Below, piece by piece: positions 54,799-63,809 of a DNA stretch of 64,000 bases. Origin of the DNA: Gammaproteobacteria bacterium (GTDB taxonomy: Bacteria > Pseudomonadota > Gammaproteobacteria > Pseudomonadales > Azotimanducaceae); NCBI GenBank assembly GCA_012960535.1, contig DUBB01000010.1:1-64000 (forward strand), read 5' to 3'. Positions within the stretch are counted from its first letter, which is position 1. The number at the start of each line of letters is the position of its first letter. The notes below the pieces were generated by a model. It was not told the DNA's origin. It did not search any database and saw nothing but the letters and a program-made list of their open reading frames with translations. Made by a program: the position numbers and the translations under genes.

Positions 54799-55946
54799 GT
54801 AACGATACCAAACCATCAACCTATGCTGTCGATGCACGGGACGACGTGCTTGGCCGTGCCAGAGTCATCGATAATGATGAACTACTGTCATTCTACAAGG
54901 AACTGGAAGCCCACTCTGCCAATGCCTTCTGGAGACGGGCTAATGAGATCGAGCCCTGGGAGCCTGAGACCCGGTATTCACCTACTATCTGGCGTTATAA
55001 GGAAATGCGACCACTGGTGGTCAAGTCTTCAGAACTGGTTAAGCCCGAAGAAGCAGGCAGGCGAGTGATAGTATTGGTCAATGACTCTGACCCGGGCAGA
55101 CAGAACTCTGCCGCCGTAGGCTGGTTGTTCAGTGGCCTGCAAATCATGCTTCCAGGGGAGATCACGCCCGCGCATCGGCATACCGCTTCTGCACAACGAT
55201 TCATCATGGAAGGCGGAGGCGCCTATACCGTCGTCGACGGCCACCAGATCGAATTAGGCCAGTATGACTACGTCCTGACACCGGGCAAATGCTGGCATGA
55301 TCACGGCGTGTTTGACCACGGCCAGGTCTCAATATGGCAGGATGGACTGGATATCCCGCTGATGAACTCGCTGGAAACGAATTTCTACGAAGTTTATCCC
55401 GAGAATATCCAGAAACCTGCGTTCACGACCAATGATCTGCCCTTGGTCTATGGCAATGCCGGCTTGCTACCCAACACCGGACAAACGTGGGATAAACCCT
55501 ATTCACCCATGATGATCTATCGTTGGAAAGAGACCCAGGATGCATTGTTTAACCTGGCAAAATGCGAACCAGGTTCGCCCTACGACGGTCAGATCGTCAA
55601 ATTCTCAAATCCTCTAACCGGTGGATGGGCAATGCAGACCATGGGTGCGCAGATGCAGATGCTAGCACCCGGACAGCATTGCAAAGCACACCGGCACACT
55701 GGCAACGTCATGTATAACTGTGCCGGCGGCGAGGGTTATTCTGTCATCGGCGGCAAACGTTTCGACTGGCAGGAGCACGATATTTTTTGCGTCCCCTCCT
55801 GGGTATGGCACGAACACGTCAATCTCTCGAGCAGTGAACAAGCGTTTCTGTTCACATTCAATGATTTCCCGGTCATGCAAGCATTGGGTGTATTCATCGA
55901 AGAGGCGCTGCAAACTAACAACGGTCACCAGGCGCTCAAGCCGTGA
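54795..55946 (+). CDS. Gentisate 1,2-dioxygenase-like bicupin
   Basis: 383-aa two-cupin protein. The first cupin has PAHRHTASAQRFIMEGGGAYTVVDG and the second HCKAHRHTGNVMYNCAGGEGYSV with WVWHEH. HxH motifs match the gentisate/salicylate dioxygenase group that cleaves hydroxy-benzoates beside the carboxylate. In this operon the likely substrate is a hydroxyanthranilate or gentisate derived from anthranilate. The hydrolase following it is of the type that cleaves the resulting pyruvyl product. Confidence 0.87.
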   Translation: MSNDTKPSTYAVDARDDVLGRARVIDNDELLSFYKELEAHSANAFWRRANEIEPWEPETRYSPTIWRYKEMRPLVVKSSELVKPEEAGRRVIVLVNDSDPGRQNSAAVGWLFSGLQIMLPGEITPAHRHTASAQRFIMEGGGAYTVVDGHQIELGQYDYVLTPGKCWHDHGVFDHGQVSIWQDGLDIPLMNSLETNFYEVYPENIQKPAFTTNDLPLVYGNAGLLPNTGQTWDKPYSPMMIYRWKETQDALFNLAKCEPGSPYDGQIVKFSNPLTGGWAMQTMGAQMQMLAPGQHCKAHRHTGNVMYNCAGGEGYSVIGGKRFDWQEHDIFCVPSWVWHEHVNLSSSEQAFLFTFNDFPVMQALGVFIEEALQTNNGHQALKP

Positions 55947-55981
55947 CCGAATCACTCCTATAACCAACGCGGATACCAAAT

Positions 55982-56890
55982 ATGAAACTCGTTACCTATC
56001 GATTAAATGAAGATGCCGCCCGGCTAGGTGTGATCACCGATCAACTCATTATTGATATAGAAAAACTCGGTGAGCGCACCCAGGTTCCTTTCCCCAACAC
56101 AATGCTTGAGTTCATTGACCAGGGGCCCGTGGCGGTCGAGGTGTTGACCGATCTGCTCGGCGATGTTGATCGTCGCCACCTGGTAGGCACATCCGTACCG
56201 CTTGCCAATGCCCGACTACTCGCGCCGATCCCAAGGCCGAGAAAGAACATCTTCGGTATCGGACTCAATTACACTGAGCATGTAGCGGAGTCCGCTCGAG
56301 CCCTGGATACGTCAGAAGAGCTGCCTACCCAACCCGTGATATTCACCAAACCACCCACTGCTGTTATCGCCAACGGCGATCCAATCCTGCATAACAAGGA
56401 CATTACCCAGCAGTTGGACTGGGAAGCGGAATTAGCTGTGGTTATCGGCACCAGGGCCTATCGAGTCTCCAAACAAGATGCACCATCGCACGTGTTTGGC
56501 TACACGGTGATCAATGACATCAGCGCGCGCGATTGCAGACGCAGCGGTCAATGGGTGGTCTCCAAGGGGCAGTACACTTTTGCACCGATGGGGCCCTGTA
56601 TCGTGACAACAGCCGAAATCCCAAATCCTCAGAATCTTCGTATCACGTGTTCCGTGAATGGGGTTGAGAAGCAAAATTCGACCACTGAATTCATGTTATT
56701 CAATATCAACGAGCTGATCGAGGATATCAGTCAGGGGATGATCCTGGAGCCTGGAGACATCATTGCCACCGGTACGCCCGCCGGCGTCGGCGCTGGCCGC
56801 GACCCCCAGGAATTCATGTGGCCGGGGGATGTCGTTGAAACCACCGTGGAAGGCATTGGCACGTTACGAAACCCCATCGTCGCAGCCTGA
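55982..56890 (+). CDS. FAH-family hydrolase (fumarylpyruvate hydrolase-like)
   Basis: 302-aa FAH-superfamily enzyme. Metal ligands are in DWEAELAVVIG, with the NDISARD motif and GDIIATGTPAGVGAG. In gentisate pathways the homologue cuts fumarylpyruvate to fumarate and pyruvate. Next to the bicupin dioxygenase this is the most likely type of reaction. A maleylpyruvate isomerase is not seen. Unlike the secreted FAH protein at 17.6 kb it has no signal peptide. Confidence 0.9.
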   Translation: MKLVTYRLNEDAARLGVITDQLIIDIEKLGERTQVPFPNTMLEFIDQGPVAVEVLTDLLGDVDRRHLVGTSVPLANARLLAPIPRPRKNIFGIGLNYTEHVAESARALDTSEELPTQPVIFTKPPTAVIANGDPILHNKDITQQLDWEAELAVVIGTRAYRVSKQDAPSHVFGYTVINDISARDCRRSGQWVVSKGQYTFAPMGPCIVTTAEIPNPQNLRITCSVNGVEKQNSTTEFMLFNINELIEDISQGMILEPGDIIATGTPAGVGAGRDPQEFMWPGDVVETTVEGIGTLRNPIVAA

Positions 56891-57267
56891 AAATGAAAAC
56901 AGCCACGATTATTTATTCATCTGTTAACAGAACTGGTCCGTTCCTACCTTGTTTCGGTAACGCAATGGAAACGCAGACCCCGATCTCGACGCGGCCACGG
57001 GCAATGAATTTACCTAGAGGTTTTTGCTTTTCGTTGCAGCGATATGCAGATGGGGTCGTCTGCGCTCCCAGAAGACCGGGCTGGCAAGCATCGCGAAAGC
57101 GACAACACGATGGAAGCCCTTATAGCAGCGCCTACCGCCTGTCAGGACAGAAAAAGGTCGCTCTGGACGGGATAACCCGGTGAACAGCACTTTGGCCGAC
57201 AGTGAGCACTCGCTAAGCACTAAGAAAGCATTAAGTAATAACAAGGTCGACGGGAAACGACGAGCCT
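56891..57267. other. 377-bp intergenic region upstream of the IclR gene
   Basis: No gene supported; a small open frame (56893-57183) has no family features. An AAGCACTAAGA / AAGCATTAAGT near-repeat with period 11 lies close to the IclR start at about 57218-57240, possibly an autoregulatory site. Confidence 0.4.
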
Positions 57268-58113
57268 ATGAAATTTGACAACAAGCCAACAAAGGCAGTA
57301 CCCCTTAAAAATGGTGTGCAATCCATACTGGTGGGCTACTCGATTCTTGACGTGATGGCAGCCTCGAACAGAGAGCTGATGTTAAAGGAAATCTCTGAAG
57401 TAACTGGCTTGTCACCGAGCAAAGTTCATTCGTACCTGGTGAGCTTCTGCTCGATCGGGATGACAGCGCAAAATGCAATTACCGGCGGCTACCAGCTCGG
57501 CTCGCTAACACTCAAACTCGGCCTGAGTTATTTAGAAGCCCATGATGTCTTTTCTTTTGCAAAACCGATTATGGTGGAGCTCGCTGACCAAATAGGACAG
57601 ACCGCGTTTCTCGGTGTCTGGGGCAATCGAGGCCCAACCATTTTAAATCGTGTCGATGGTGCCAATAGTCAGGCAATTTTTGACCTGCGAATAGGCAGTG
57701 TCCTGCCGGTAATAAATTCCGCCCTGGGCCGAAACTTTGCAGCACATCTCCCGTTCAGTATCGTCGAGCCTTATCTCATCAGGGAACTTGAACACAGCAG
57801 CCCAACCAGCTTACCCCGTGATTTCCAAGGACAGGCGACCATGGCCAATGTGAAAGCCCTGCTCAGAGACGTTGTCGATAGCGGTATCAGTCGATGCCGA
57901 GGCGGTCTTCTTTCTGACTTTACTGCCATATCGGCGCCCGTATTCGATCACTCCCGGAGCATTATCTGCGCGATCACAGTCATGGGACCCATCGAACGCC
58001 TGGACGATGACCTCGCCGGCCAACCCGTTAAACGACTCAAAGCGGCTTGCCGCAGGATCTCAGAGAGTTGCGGATACGGTCCGTCTAACGAGCGTATCGA
58101 GGCAGGCTCGTGA
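57268..58113 (+). CDS. IclR family transcriptional regulator
   Basis: 281-aa regulator with an N-terminal winged helix (LKEISEVTGLSPSKVHSYLVSF) and a C-terminal effector-binding domain (NRVDGANSQAIFDLRIGSVLPV). IclR proteins commonly control aromatic catabolism. It overlaps the NSS symporter by 4 bp and lies directly after the kynurenine-gentisate operon, so it probably senses a pathway intermediate. Confidence 0.9.
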   Translation: MKFDNKPTKAVPLKNGVQSILVGYSILDVMAASNRELMLKEISEVTGLSPSKVHSYLVSFCSIGMTAQNAITGGYQLGSLTLKLGLSYLEAHDVFSFAKPIMVELADQIGQTAFLGVWGNRGPTILNRVDGANSQAIFDLRIGSVLPVINSALGRNFAAHLPFSIVEPYLIRELEHSSPTSLPRDFQGQATMANVKALLRDVVDSGISRCRGGLLSDFTAISAPVFDHSRSIICAITVMGPIERLDDDLAGQPVKRLKAACRRISESCGYGPSNERIEAGS

Positions 58114-59456
58114 GCACAGCACGAGGGCAGTTTTCATCACGAACCGGATTTGTACTCGCCGCGGCGGGTTCAGCGGTGGGTTTAGGTAATGTCTGGGGCT
58201 TTCCAACCCAGGTGGTCAGTAACGGTGGCGGCGCTTTTGTTATTGTTTACGTCGTGCTTGCCTTCGGACTTGCATATCCTGCGCTGATGGCTGAGCTGAT
58301 CATTGGCCGGTTTGCCGGCGCCAATGTGGTTACCGCCCTGCACAAGTTACAAGCCGATGGTGCAGGCAGAAAGTTTGCTTATGTTATCGGTATTGCCTCG
58401 ATCATTGTTGCAAGCCTGATTCTGAGCTTCTATGCCATCGTTGCCGGCTGGTTACTGGCTTTCCTCGCCGCCGCAGTCCTCGACCTGTTTGCGGCATCGG
58501 CACCCTGGCTGGTCGATGACAGTATCTTGAGGAACCTGATATTCACAGGACTGTTTTATTTCCTCACGGTTGTCATCGTCGCCTTTGGTGTCGAAGCAGG
58601 CATCGAGCGATCATCTAAGATTCTGATGCCACTGTTTCTCGTATTGCTGATTGCCATGACCGCTCATGTCCTGACACTACCGGGTGCCAGCGATGGTCTT
58701 GCAATCTACCTGGTACCCGATTTTTCGCGCCTGACCGACCCTGGCCTGATTATTTCAGCGCTGGGTCAAGCGTTCTTTTCTCTTTCCCTTGGCGTGGGTG
58801 CAATGTTGATCTATGGCTCGTATCTAAGCCGTGATGAAAATTTACCCAGCGTTGGCGCGCTGGTCACTTTGTTCGATAGTAGTATTGCTATCCTCGCGGG
58901 ATTACTGATCGTACCCGCAATTGCAGTAGCCCAACACAAAGGCCTGAGCGTATTCGCCGCAGACGGCAGCATGATTGCCGGCCCGGATATCGCATTTGTC
59001 GTTTTCCCGCCACTGTTTGAATCGATGGGCGCAGTTGGCTTACTGGTAGGACTCGCATTCTTTGCCCTCATGTCCATTACTGCGCTGACTTCATCGATAT
59101 CAATGCTGGAAGTGCCGGTATCGCTGCTTATCGAGAAAACGTCGGTTTCCAGGCCAGCGGCAGCGATATTCGCAGGATTTATGGTGTTCCTCGTTTCGGC
59201 AGCAATCATTGGTCAGTTTGACCCGCTATTTGACTTTGTTATCACATTGACGACCCAATACAGTGTGCCCTTGATCAGCCTGTTTTTCTGTATTTTCGTC
59301 ACCTGGCTGTGGAGCCGAAATTCCGCTCTACAAGAAATCCAGCAAGGTTTCCCCGATGCTGAGTCGTCCTTGTTCTGGAAAATCTGGCCATGGTATGCGA
59401 AATTCCTGTGTCCCTTGTTGATTGTCGCTGTATTCATTCAATCCGTTTTCCACTAA
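58110..59456 (+). CDS. Sodium:neurotransmitter symporter family transporter (probable tryptophan uptake)
   Basis: 448-aa NSS/LeuT-fold transporter with about 12 membrane segments. TM1 reads GSAVGLGNVWGFPTQ, where the family usually has an Arg after Trp (WRFP); that Arg forms the outer gate with an Asp in TM10 in LeuT. GTG start overlaps the IclR gene. Bacterial NSS members move amino acids with Na+; the context suggests tryptophan or an indole derivative. Confidence 0.87.
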   Translation: MSTARGQFSSRTGFVLAAAGSAVGLGNVWGFPTQVVSNGGGAFVIVYVVLAFGLAYPALMAELIIGRFAGANVVTALHKLQADGAGRKFAYVIGIASIIVASLILSFYAIVAGWLLAFLAAAVLDLFAASAPWLVDDSILRNLIFTGLFYFLTVVIVAFGVEAGIERSSKILMPLFLVLLIAMTAHVLTLPGASDGLAIYLVPDFSRLTDPGLIISALGQAFFSLSLGVGAMLIYGSYLSRDENLPSVGALVTLFDSSIAILAGLLIVPAIAVAQHKGLSVFAADGSMIAGPDIAFVVFPPLFESMGAVGLLVGLAFFALMSITALTSSISMLEVPVSLLIEKTSVSRPAAAIFAGFMVFLVSAAIIGQFDPLFDFVITLTTQYSVPLISLFFCIFVTWLWSRNSALQEIQQGFPDAESSLFWKIWPWYAKFLCPLLIVAVFIQSVFH

Positions 59457-59907
59457 ATCACCCTGTCGTAGGTGCCGATTAACGGCAAACAAGCGTTAAG
59501 TGCCAACCTGACCCTGGCTTCATCGTCTACTTATCGATATTGGCCTATCCTCATGGCTACAGATTTTTCTGGTCACGAACATTTTCACAATGGCTACGCG
59601 CAGCCGGCGATCCCACTGCTCAAACCCCTCAGGCGCTTGCTCCGTTGCAACTATACAACCCGCCCGGAATAAGGCTTCGGTCAACAATGGCGCCGCGCCG
59701 CATTTGTTCGATTCGCTCCGGTACAATTCAATACAAGCTGAAGTCAGCGTCTAACCCACCAAGCTAACGCTCAGCGACAATCAGCCCTGTTTTCAGCGTT
59801 TATCTAGCACTCTTGTACTGAAAAGAAACGGCAAAATGGCGATACCAACAGCAGCTAATGTGTTTCAATGAGCTCTATATACAACCCAAAACAACAGGGA
59901 ATGCGTT
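59457..59907. other. 451-bp intergenic region
   Basis: Nothing recognised; short open frames on both strands look like chance. Confidence 0.4.
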
Positions 59908-61803
59908 ATGGCATCCAATTACAATAGTGCTACCGAACATACCAGACTTAAAAATTCTCAAGCTTCGGTGCCCCAGGACGCTGGCGACTTTGAAAGGGCT
60001 TCGAGAGGATTTATTGCCCATCACCCAACGGGAATAATCAAGGATCGCAATGGCAGAGCGATCATTAATGTGAACGACTATGAATTCCTCGACCCTAGCA
60101 ACAAAGCACCGGATACGGTACATCCGAGCCTGTGGCGACACGCTCAACTGAACCATCATCACGGCTTGTTTCAGGTAATGGAAGGTGTCTGGCAAGTGCG
60201 TGGGTACGATATTTCAAATATCACATTCATCCGCGGTGACCAGGGCTGGTTAGTAATCGATCCACTGACAACAGAAGCAACAGCACGTGCCAGCTATGAA
60301 CTTATTACAGACCAGCTGGGCCATCGACCCATAAAAGCAGTCATCTACACCCACTCTCATGCCGATCACTTTGGCGGTGTCTGGGGAGTGACCTCCCAGG
60401 ACGAAGTTGACCAAGGTAAATGCGTGATAGTCGCACCAGAGCACTTCCTCAGGGAGGTTGTGAGTGAAAACGTCATCGCCGGGCCCGCCATGGGTCGCAG
60501 AGCACTCTTTCAATTCGGTCAATTGCTGCCTGCGCATCCCTGCGCTCACGTCGACTGTGGCCTGGGAACAAGCGTTCCCTATTCGCCACCGGGACTAATA
60601 GCCCCCACCCATGACATCACCACAACAGGCGAAGAAATGATTCTTGACGGTATCAGGATCATCTTTCAACTCACACCGGAAACCGAAGCGCCGGCCGAGA
60701 TGAATTTCTTTTTTCCTGACTTAAAGGCGTTATGCATGGCTGAAAACTGCAATCACACCATGCACAATTTGATACCCATTCGAGGCGCGCTGGTTCGCAA
60801 TGCGCTGAACTGGTCGAAATATATCAACGAAGCTATTGACTTATTCGGTTCTGAAACAGAATTAATGTTTACCTCACATCACTGGCCTCGCTGGGGAAAC
60901 GAAGATGTCAGGGGTTTTCTCTCCAACCAGCGAGATCTTTACAAGTGGATGCATGACCAATCAATGCGATATGCCAATCACGGCTATGTCCCAACTGAAA
61001 TTGCGGAGACTCTGCAACTACCAGAAGAGTTCCTGGCCAATGATCACACTCGTGGATACTACGGAGACCTGGTTCACAATGCCAAGGCGGTATACCAACG
61101 TTACCTCAGTTGGTATGACGGGAACCCGTCTAATCTGCACAGGCATCCTCCCGTAGAAGCCGGCAAACGATACGTTGATCTCGCTGGGGGAGCAGAAGCG
61201 CTCCTGGCCAATGCCCGCCAGGCTTATGAAAAGGGCGATTATCGCTGGGTCACAGAAGTGGTTAATCACCTTGTATTTGCTGACCCCGATAATCAGACAG
61301 CCCGGGACCTACAAGCTGATGCCCTGGAGCAACTGGGATATCAAGCCGAGTCATCCACCTTTCGAAATGCCTATTTAAATGGCGCCCAGGAGCTGCGCCA
61401 GGGCCCGCCAGCGCTTGGTGGAGGACCTATCAGAGCTAAAGGCCTACTCAATGCGATGACCGTTGAACAGGTCTTTGACACTATTTCCATTCGATTAAAG
61501 TCCGAAACGGTCGCTGGATTGACGATTGCCATCAACTGGACATTTACAGACATCGATGAAACCTGGCGAATGTGTCTATCTAACCGAACACTTTCATATA
61601 TCAAAGGATCAGCGGATCCCCAGGCAGCGGTATCCCTGTCATTAACCCGAACGGGACTTATCGACATCGTTACCCAGTCGACAACCCTTCCGGACGAACT
61701 GCAAAACGGAAACCTGAAAATATCTGGAGATATCGAATCACTCGCCAGCATATTCGGCAATCTGGATACTTTTACCGTAGGCTTCAATGTTGTAGAACCC
61801 TGA
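59908..61803 (+). CDS. MBL-fold alkyl sulfatase
   Basis: 631-aa type III alkylsulfatase like SdsA1, hydrolysing alkyl sulfate surfactants to alcohol and sulfate. The zinc motif THSHADHFGG is at 148-157 (H149, H151, D153, H154), followed by ENCNHTMHNL and TSHHWPRWG. A helical dimerisation part and a C-terminal SCP2-like domain (VEQVFDTISIRLKSETVAG...) complete the family architecture. No signal peptide is evident, while SdsA1 is secreted. Single gene. Confidence 0.92.
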   Translation: MASNYNSATEHTRLKNSQASVPQDAGDFERASRGFIAHHPTGIIKDRNGRAIINVNDYEFLDPSNKAPDTVHPSLWRHAQLNHHHGLFQVMEGVWQVRGYDISNITFIRGDQGWLVIDPLTTEATARASYELITDQLGHRPIKAVIYTHSHADHFGGVWGVTSQDEVDQGKCVIVAPEHFLREVVSENVIAGPAMGRRALFQFGQLLPAHPCAHVDCGLGTSVPYSPPGLIAPTHDITTTGEEMILDGIRIIFQLTPETEAPAEMNFFFPDLKALCMAENCNHTMHNLIPIRGALVRNALNWSKYINEAIDLFGSETELMFTSHHWPRWGNEDVRGFLSNQRDLYKWMHDQSMRYANHGYVPTEIAETLQLPEEFLANDHTRGYYGDLVHNAKAVYQRYLSWYDGNPSNLHRHPPVEAGKRYVDLAGGAEALLANARQAYEKGDYRWVTEVVNHLVFADPDNQTARDLQADALEQLGYQAESSTFRNAYLNGAQELRQGPPALGGGPIRAKGLLNAMTVEQVFDTISIRLKSETVAGLTIAINWTFTDIDETWRMCLSNRTLSYIKGSADPQAAVSLSLTRTGLIDIVTQSTTLPDELQNGNLKISGDIESLASIFGNLDTFTVGFNVVEP

Positions 61804-61856
61804 CCTTGATGCTCTGTGCAGGGAAAAGTGATGCCCGGAGGTGAAAGCCGAGAAGC

Positions 61857-61899
61857 GCCAGTGGCTTACCCACTGGCCTGCAACGATGTCTTGACATCG
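61857..61899. repeat. Two successive hairpins after the alkylsulfatase gene
   Basis: GCCAGTGG-cttac-CCACTGGC at 61857-61877 and CGATGTC-TT-GACATCG at 61884-61899. Neither is followed by a T-run, so they are not a classic terminator; they may protect the mRNA 3' end or be a small palindromic element. Confidence 0.5.
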
Positions 61900-61953
61900 A
61901 GTAATCAAACCTGCGAGCCTTGAGTACTTAGCCAATGTTCCGTTTGACCTCTG

Positions 61954-62766
61954 ATGCAGTCTTCTCACAAAGCCTCCAAACGTTCTTTCATCAAGATGCA
62001 GGGATTGCAGAATCACTTCGTGATTGTCGATGCTCGTGAGAAACCTTATCATCCTGCGAAGAACGACGTAATCCGAATCTGCGATGGCTACATCGGAATC
62101 GGTGCGGATCAACTGGTAGTCATAGAACCATCCGAGTTTGCTGATGCATTTATGCGTCTCTATAACGTCGATGGACAGGAAGCCCAGGCCTGCGGTAACG
62201 CCACCCGCTGCGTTGCCGGTCTGCTAATGGAAACCACCGGGAAATCATCCATAACACTTGAAACCGTGGCCGGTCTGCTACACTGTGAGCGCACTGGGTC
62301 CATGCACATCCGATGCGACCTAGGCCAGATCCAACGGCATCGCGATGCCGATCTGCTGGCCTCAATCTCTGAAGGCCCACTCAACAATGGCTTTGCAGTC
62401 GATCTCGGTAATCCACATATTGTATTTTTTGTTGCAGACCCACAGACAATCCAATTAAAGCGTCTGGCTCCGAAGATCCAACAGAATCGCTACTTTCCAG
62501 AAAGCGTCAATGTGGGTGTGGCCAGCATTACTTCCCGCACCGGACTCACCTTGAAGGTCTATGAACGGGGCGCTGGACTCACCATGGCCTGCGGCAGCGG
62601 CGCCAGTGCCGCGGTCTTCGCTGCGCAGACTCAGTTGCTGCTCCAGCGCAAGGCGCCCTGCACCGTAAAAATGCCCGGTGGATCGGTCGAAATTGAAATC
62701 AGCGAAGATCAAAGAGCCATTATGACGGGACCCTTCGCTTACTGCTTCGAAGGAACACTGCCGTGA
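61954..62766 (+). CDS. dapF: Diaminopimelate epimerase family protein
   Basis: 270-aa DapF-type epimerase, converting LL- to meso-diaminopimelate. The two catalytic cysteines are Cys80 (ACGNATRC) and Cys213 (ACGSGASA), with GIGADQL and the N-terminal FIKMQGLQNHFVIVD. The N-terminal signature differs slightly from canonical MHGLGNDF. It overlaps the serine hydrolase by 4 bp and is not with lysA or xerC, so it may be a paralogue acting on another amino acid. Confidence 0.87.
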   Translation: MQSSHKASKRSFIKMQGLQNHFVIVDAREKPYHPAKNDVIRICDGYIGIGADQLVVIEPSEFADAFMRLYNVDGQEAQACGNATRCVAGLLMETTGKSSITLETVAGLLHCERTGSMHIRCDLGQIQRHRDADLLASISEGPLNNGFAVDLGNPHIVFFVADPQTIQLKRLAPKIQQNRYFPESVNVGVASITSRTGLTLKVYERGAGLTMACGSGASAAVFAAQTQLLLQRKAPCTVKMPGGSVEIEISEDQRAIMTGPFAYCFEGTLP

Positions 62767-63809
62767 AAAACCAGATAAAGCTGTTAGCCCTGGGCTTCTG
62801 CTTTTGCCTGCCAGGGTGTAATTCAACGCCCACATCAGAAATAGATGCGATCTTTGCGGACTACAGCGGTAACAGGCCTGGTGCAGCAGTACTTGTTATA
62901 AAAGGGTCAAAGCCAATCCTGAAGCGAACTTACGGACAGGCAAATATTGAATCAAAGACTGCAATTAACGATCAGACTAATTTCCGCCTGGCCTCTATCA
63001 GCAAACATTTCACTGCACTGGCAATCCTGATGCTGGTAGATGAAGGCAAGATTCATCTCAATTCAACACTCTCCGAGATCTTCATGGATTTCCCAGCCTA
63101 TGGCGAGCACATTAGAATCGTACACTTGCTGCAGCATCGCTCTGGGTTACTTGACTACGAAGGCCTTGTAGCCACGGACGCTAAACATCAGGTGCATGAT
63201 AAAGACGTCTTGCAGTTGATGCGGCAACAGACCGGAACTTACTTCCCGCCGGGGACCGCTTATCGATATAGTAATTCTGCTTATGCAGTCCTGGCAATGA
63301 TCGTGGAACAGGTCTCCGGCAATCCCTTCCATGAGTTTCTCAAGCTACGAATCTTTCAAGTCAGCGGACTGGACCGAACGCTTGCCTACATCGATGGAGT
63401 AAACACCGTCGCTGAGCGTGCCTTCGGCTATACCGTTGCCAACGGTGAAGTAAGATCCAGCGATCAATCCCTTTACAGCGCGGTACTCGGTGATGGCGGT
63501 GTGTATTCCTCCCTTGCAGATCTCAGCCATTGGCACAACGTCAATTATGGTGCCGATCTGATCTCTGCGAACCTCATGCGCAGGGCGCTGACCCCCCAGT
63601 TAGAAAACTATGGCTTTGGATGGCGGATCGATACCTACCAGGGACATCGAAGGTATCATCACAGCGGCAGTACCAGCGGCTTTCGCAACTATATTGCCCG
63701 TTTCCCCGATGAGCAGCTGACCATCATAGTGCTGACCAACCGGGCCGAACCCGACGTGCAACCGCTGGCACAGGCTGTTTTGGATCTTTATCTTAAATCC
63801 AGAGACTAA
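62763..63809 (+). CDS. Beta-lactamase-family serine hydrolase, lipoprotein
   Basis: 348-aa protein with lipobox LPGC (Cys19). Class C beta-lactamase/esterase motifs are SISK (Ser78, Lys81), YSN in YRYSNSAY, and HHSGSTSGF for the third motif. It could be a peptidase, esterase or D-aminopeptidase; antibiotic resistance is not implied. GTG start overlaps dapF, so the pair is co-expressed and may handle D-/meso-amino-acid peptides. Its end overlaps the convergent antiporter gene by 17 bp. Confidence 0.88.
   Translation: MKNQIKLLALGFCFCLPGCNSTPTSEIDAIFADYSGNRPGAAVLVIKGSKPILKRTYGQANIESKTAINDQTNFRLASISKHFTALAILMLVDEGKIHLNSTLSEIFMDFPAYGEHIRIVHLLQHRSGLLDYEGLVATDAKHQVHDKDVLQLMRQQTGTYFPPGTAYRYSNSAYAVLAMIVEQVSGNPFHEFLKLRIFQVSGLDRTLAYIDGVNTVAERAFGYTVANGEVRSSDQSLYSAVLGDGGVYSSLADLSHWHNVNYGADLISANLMRRALTPQLENYGFGWRIDTYQGHRRYHHSGSTSGFRNYIARFPDEQLTIIVLTNRAEPDVQPLAQAVLDLYLKSRD

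Noticed and set aside
62763-63809. Possible antibiotic-resistance beta-lactamase.
   Set aside because: Motifs fit the wide class C/esterase superfamily; the lipoprotein leader and dapF coupling do not suggest a resistance gene.
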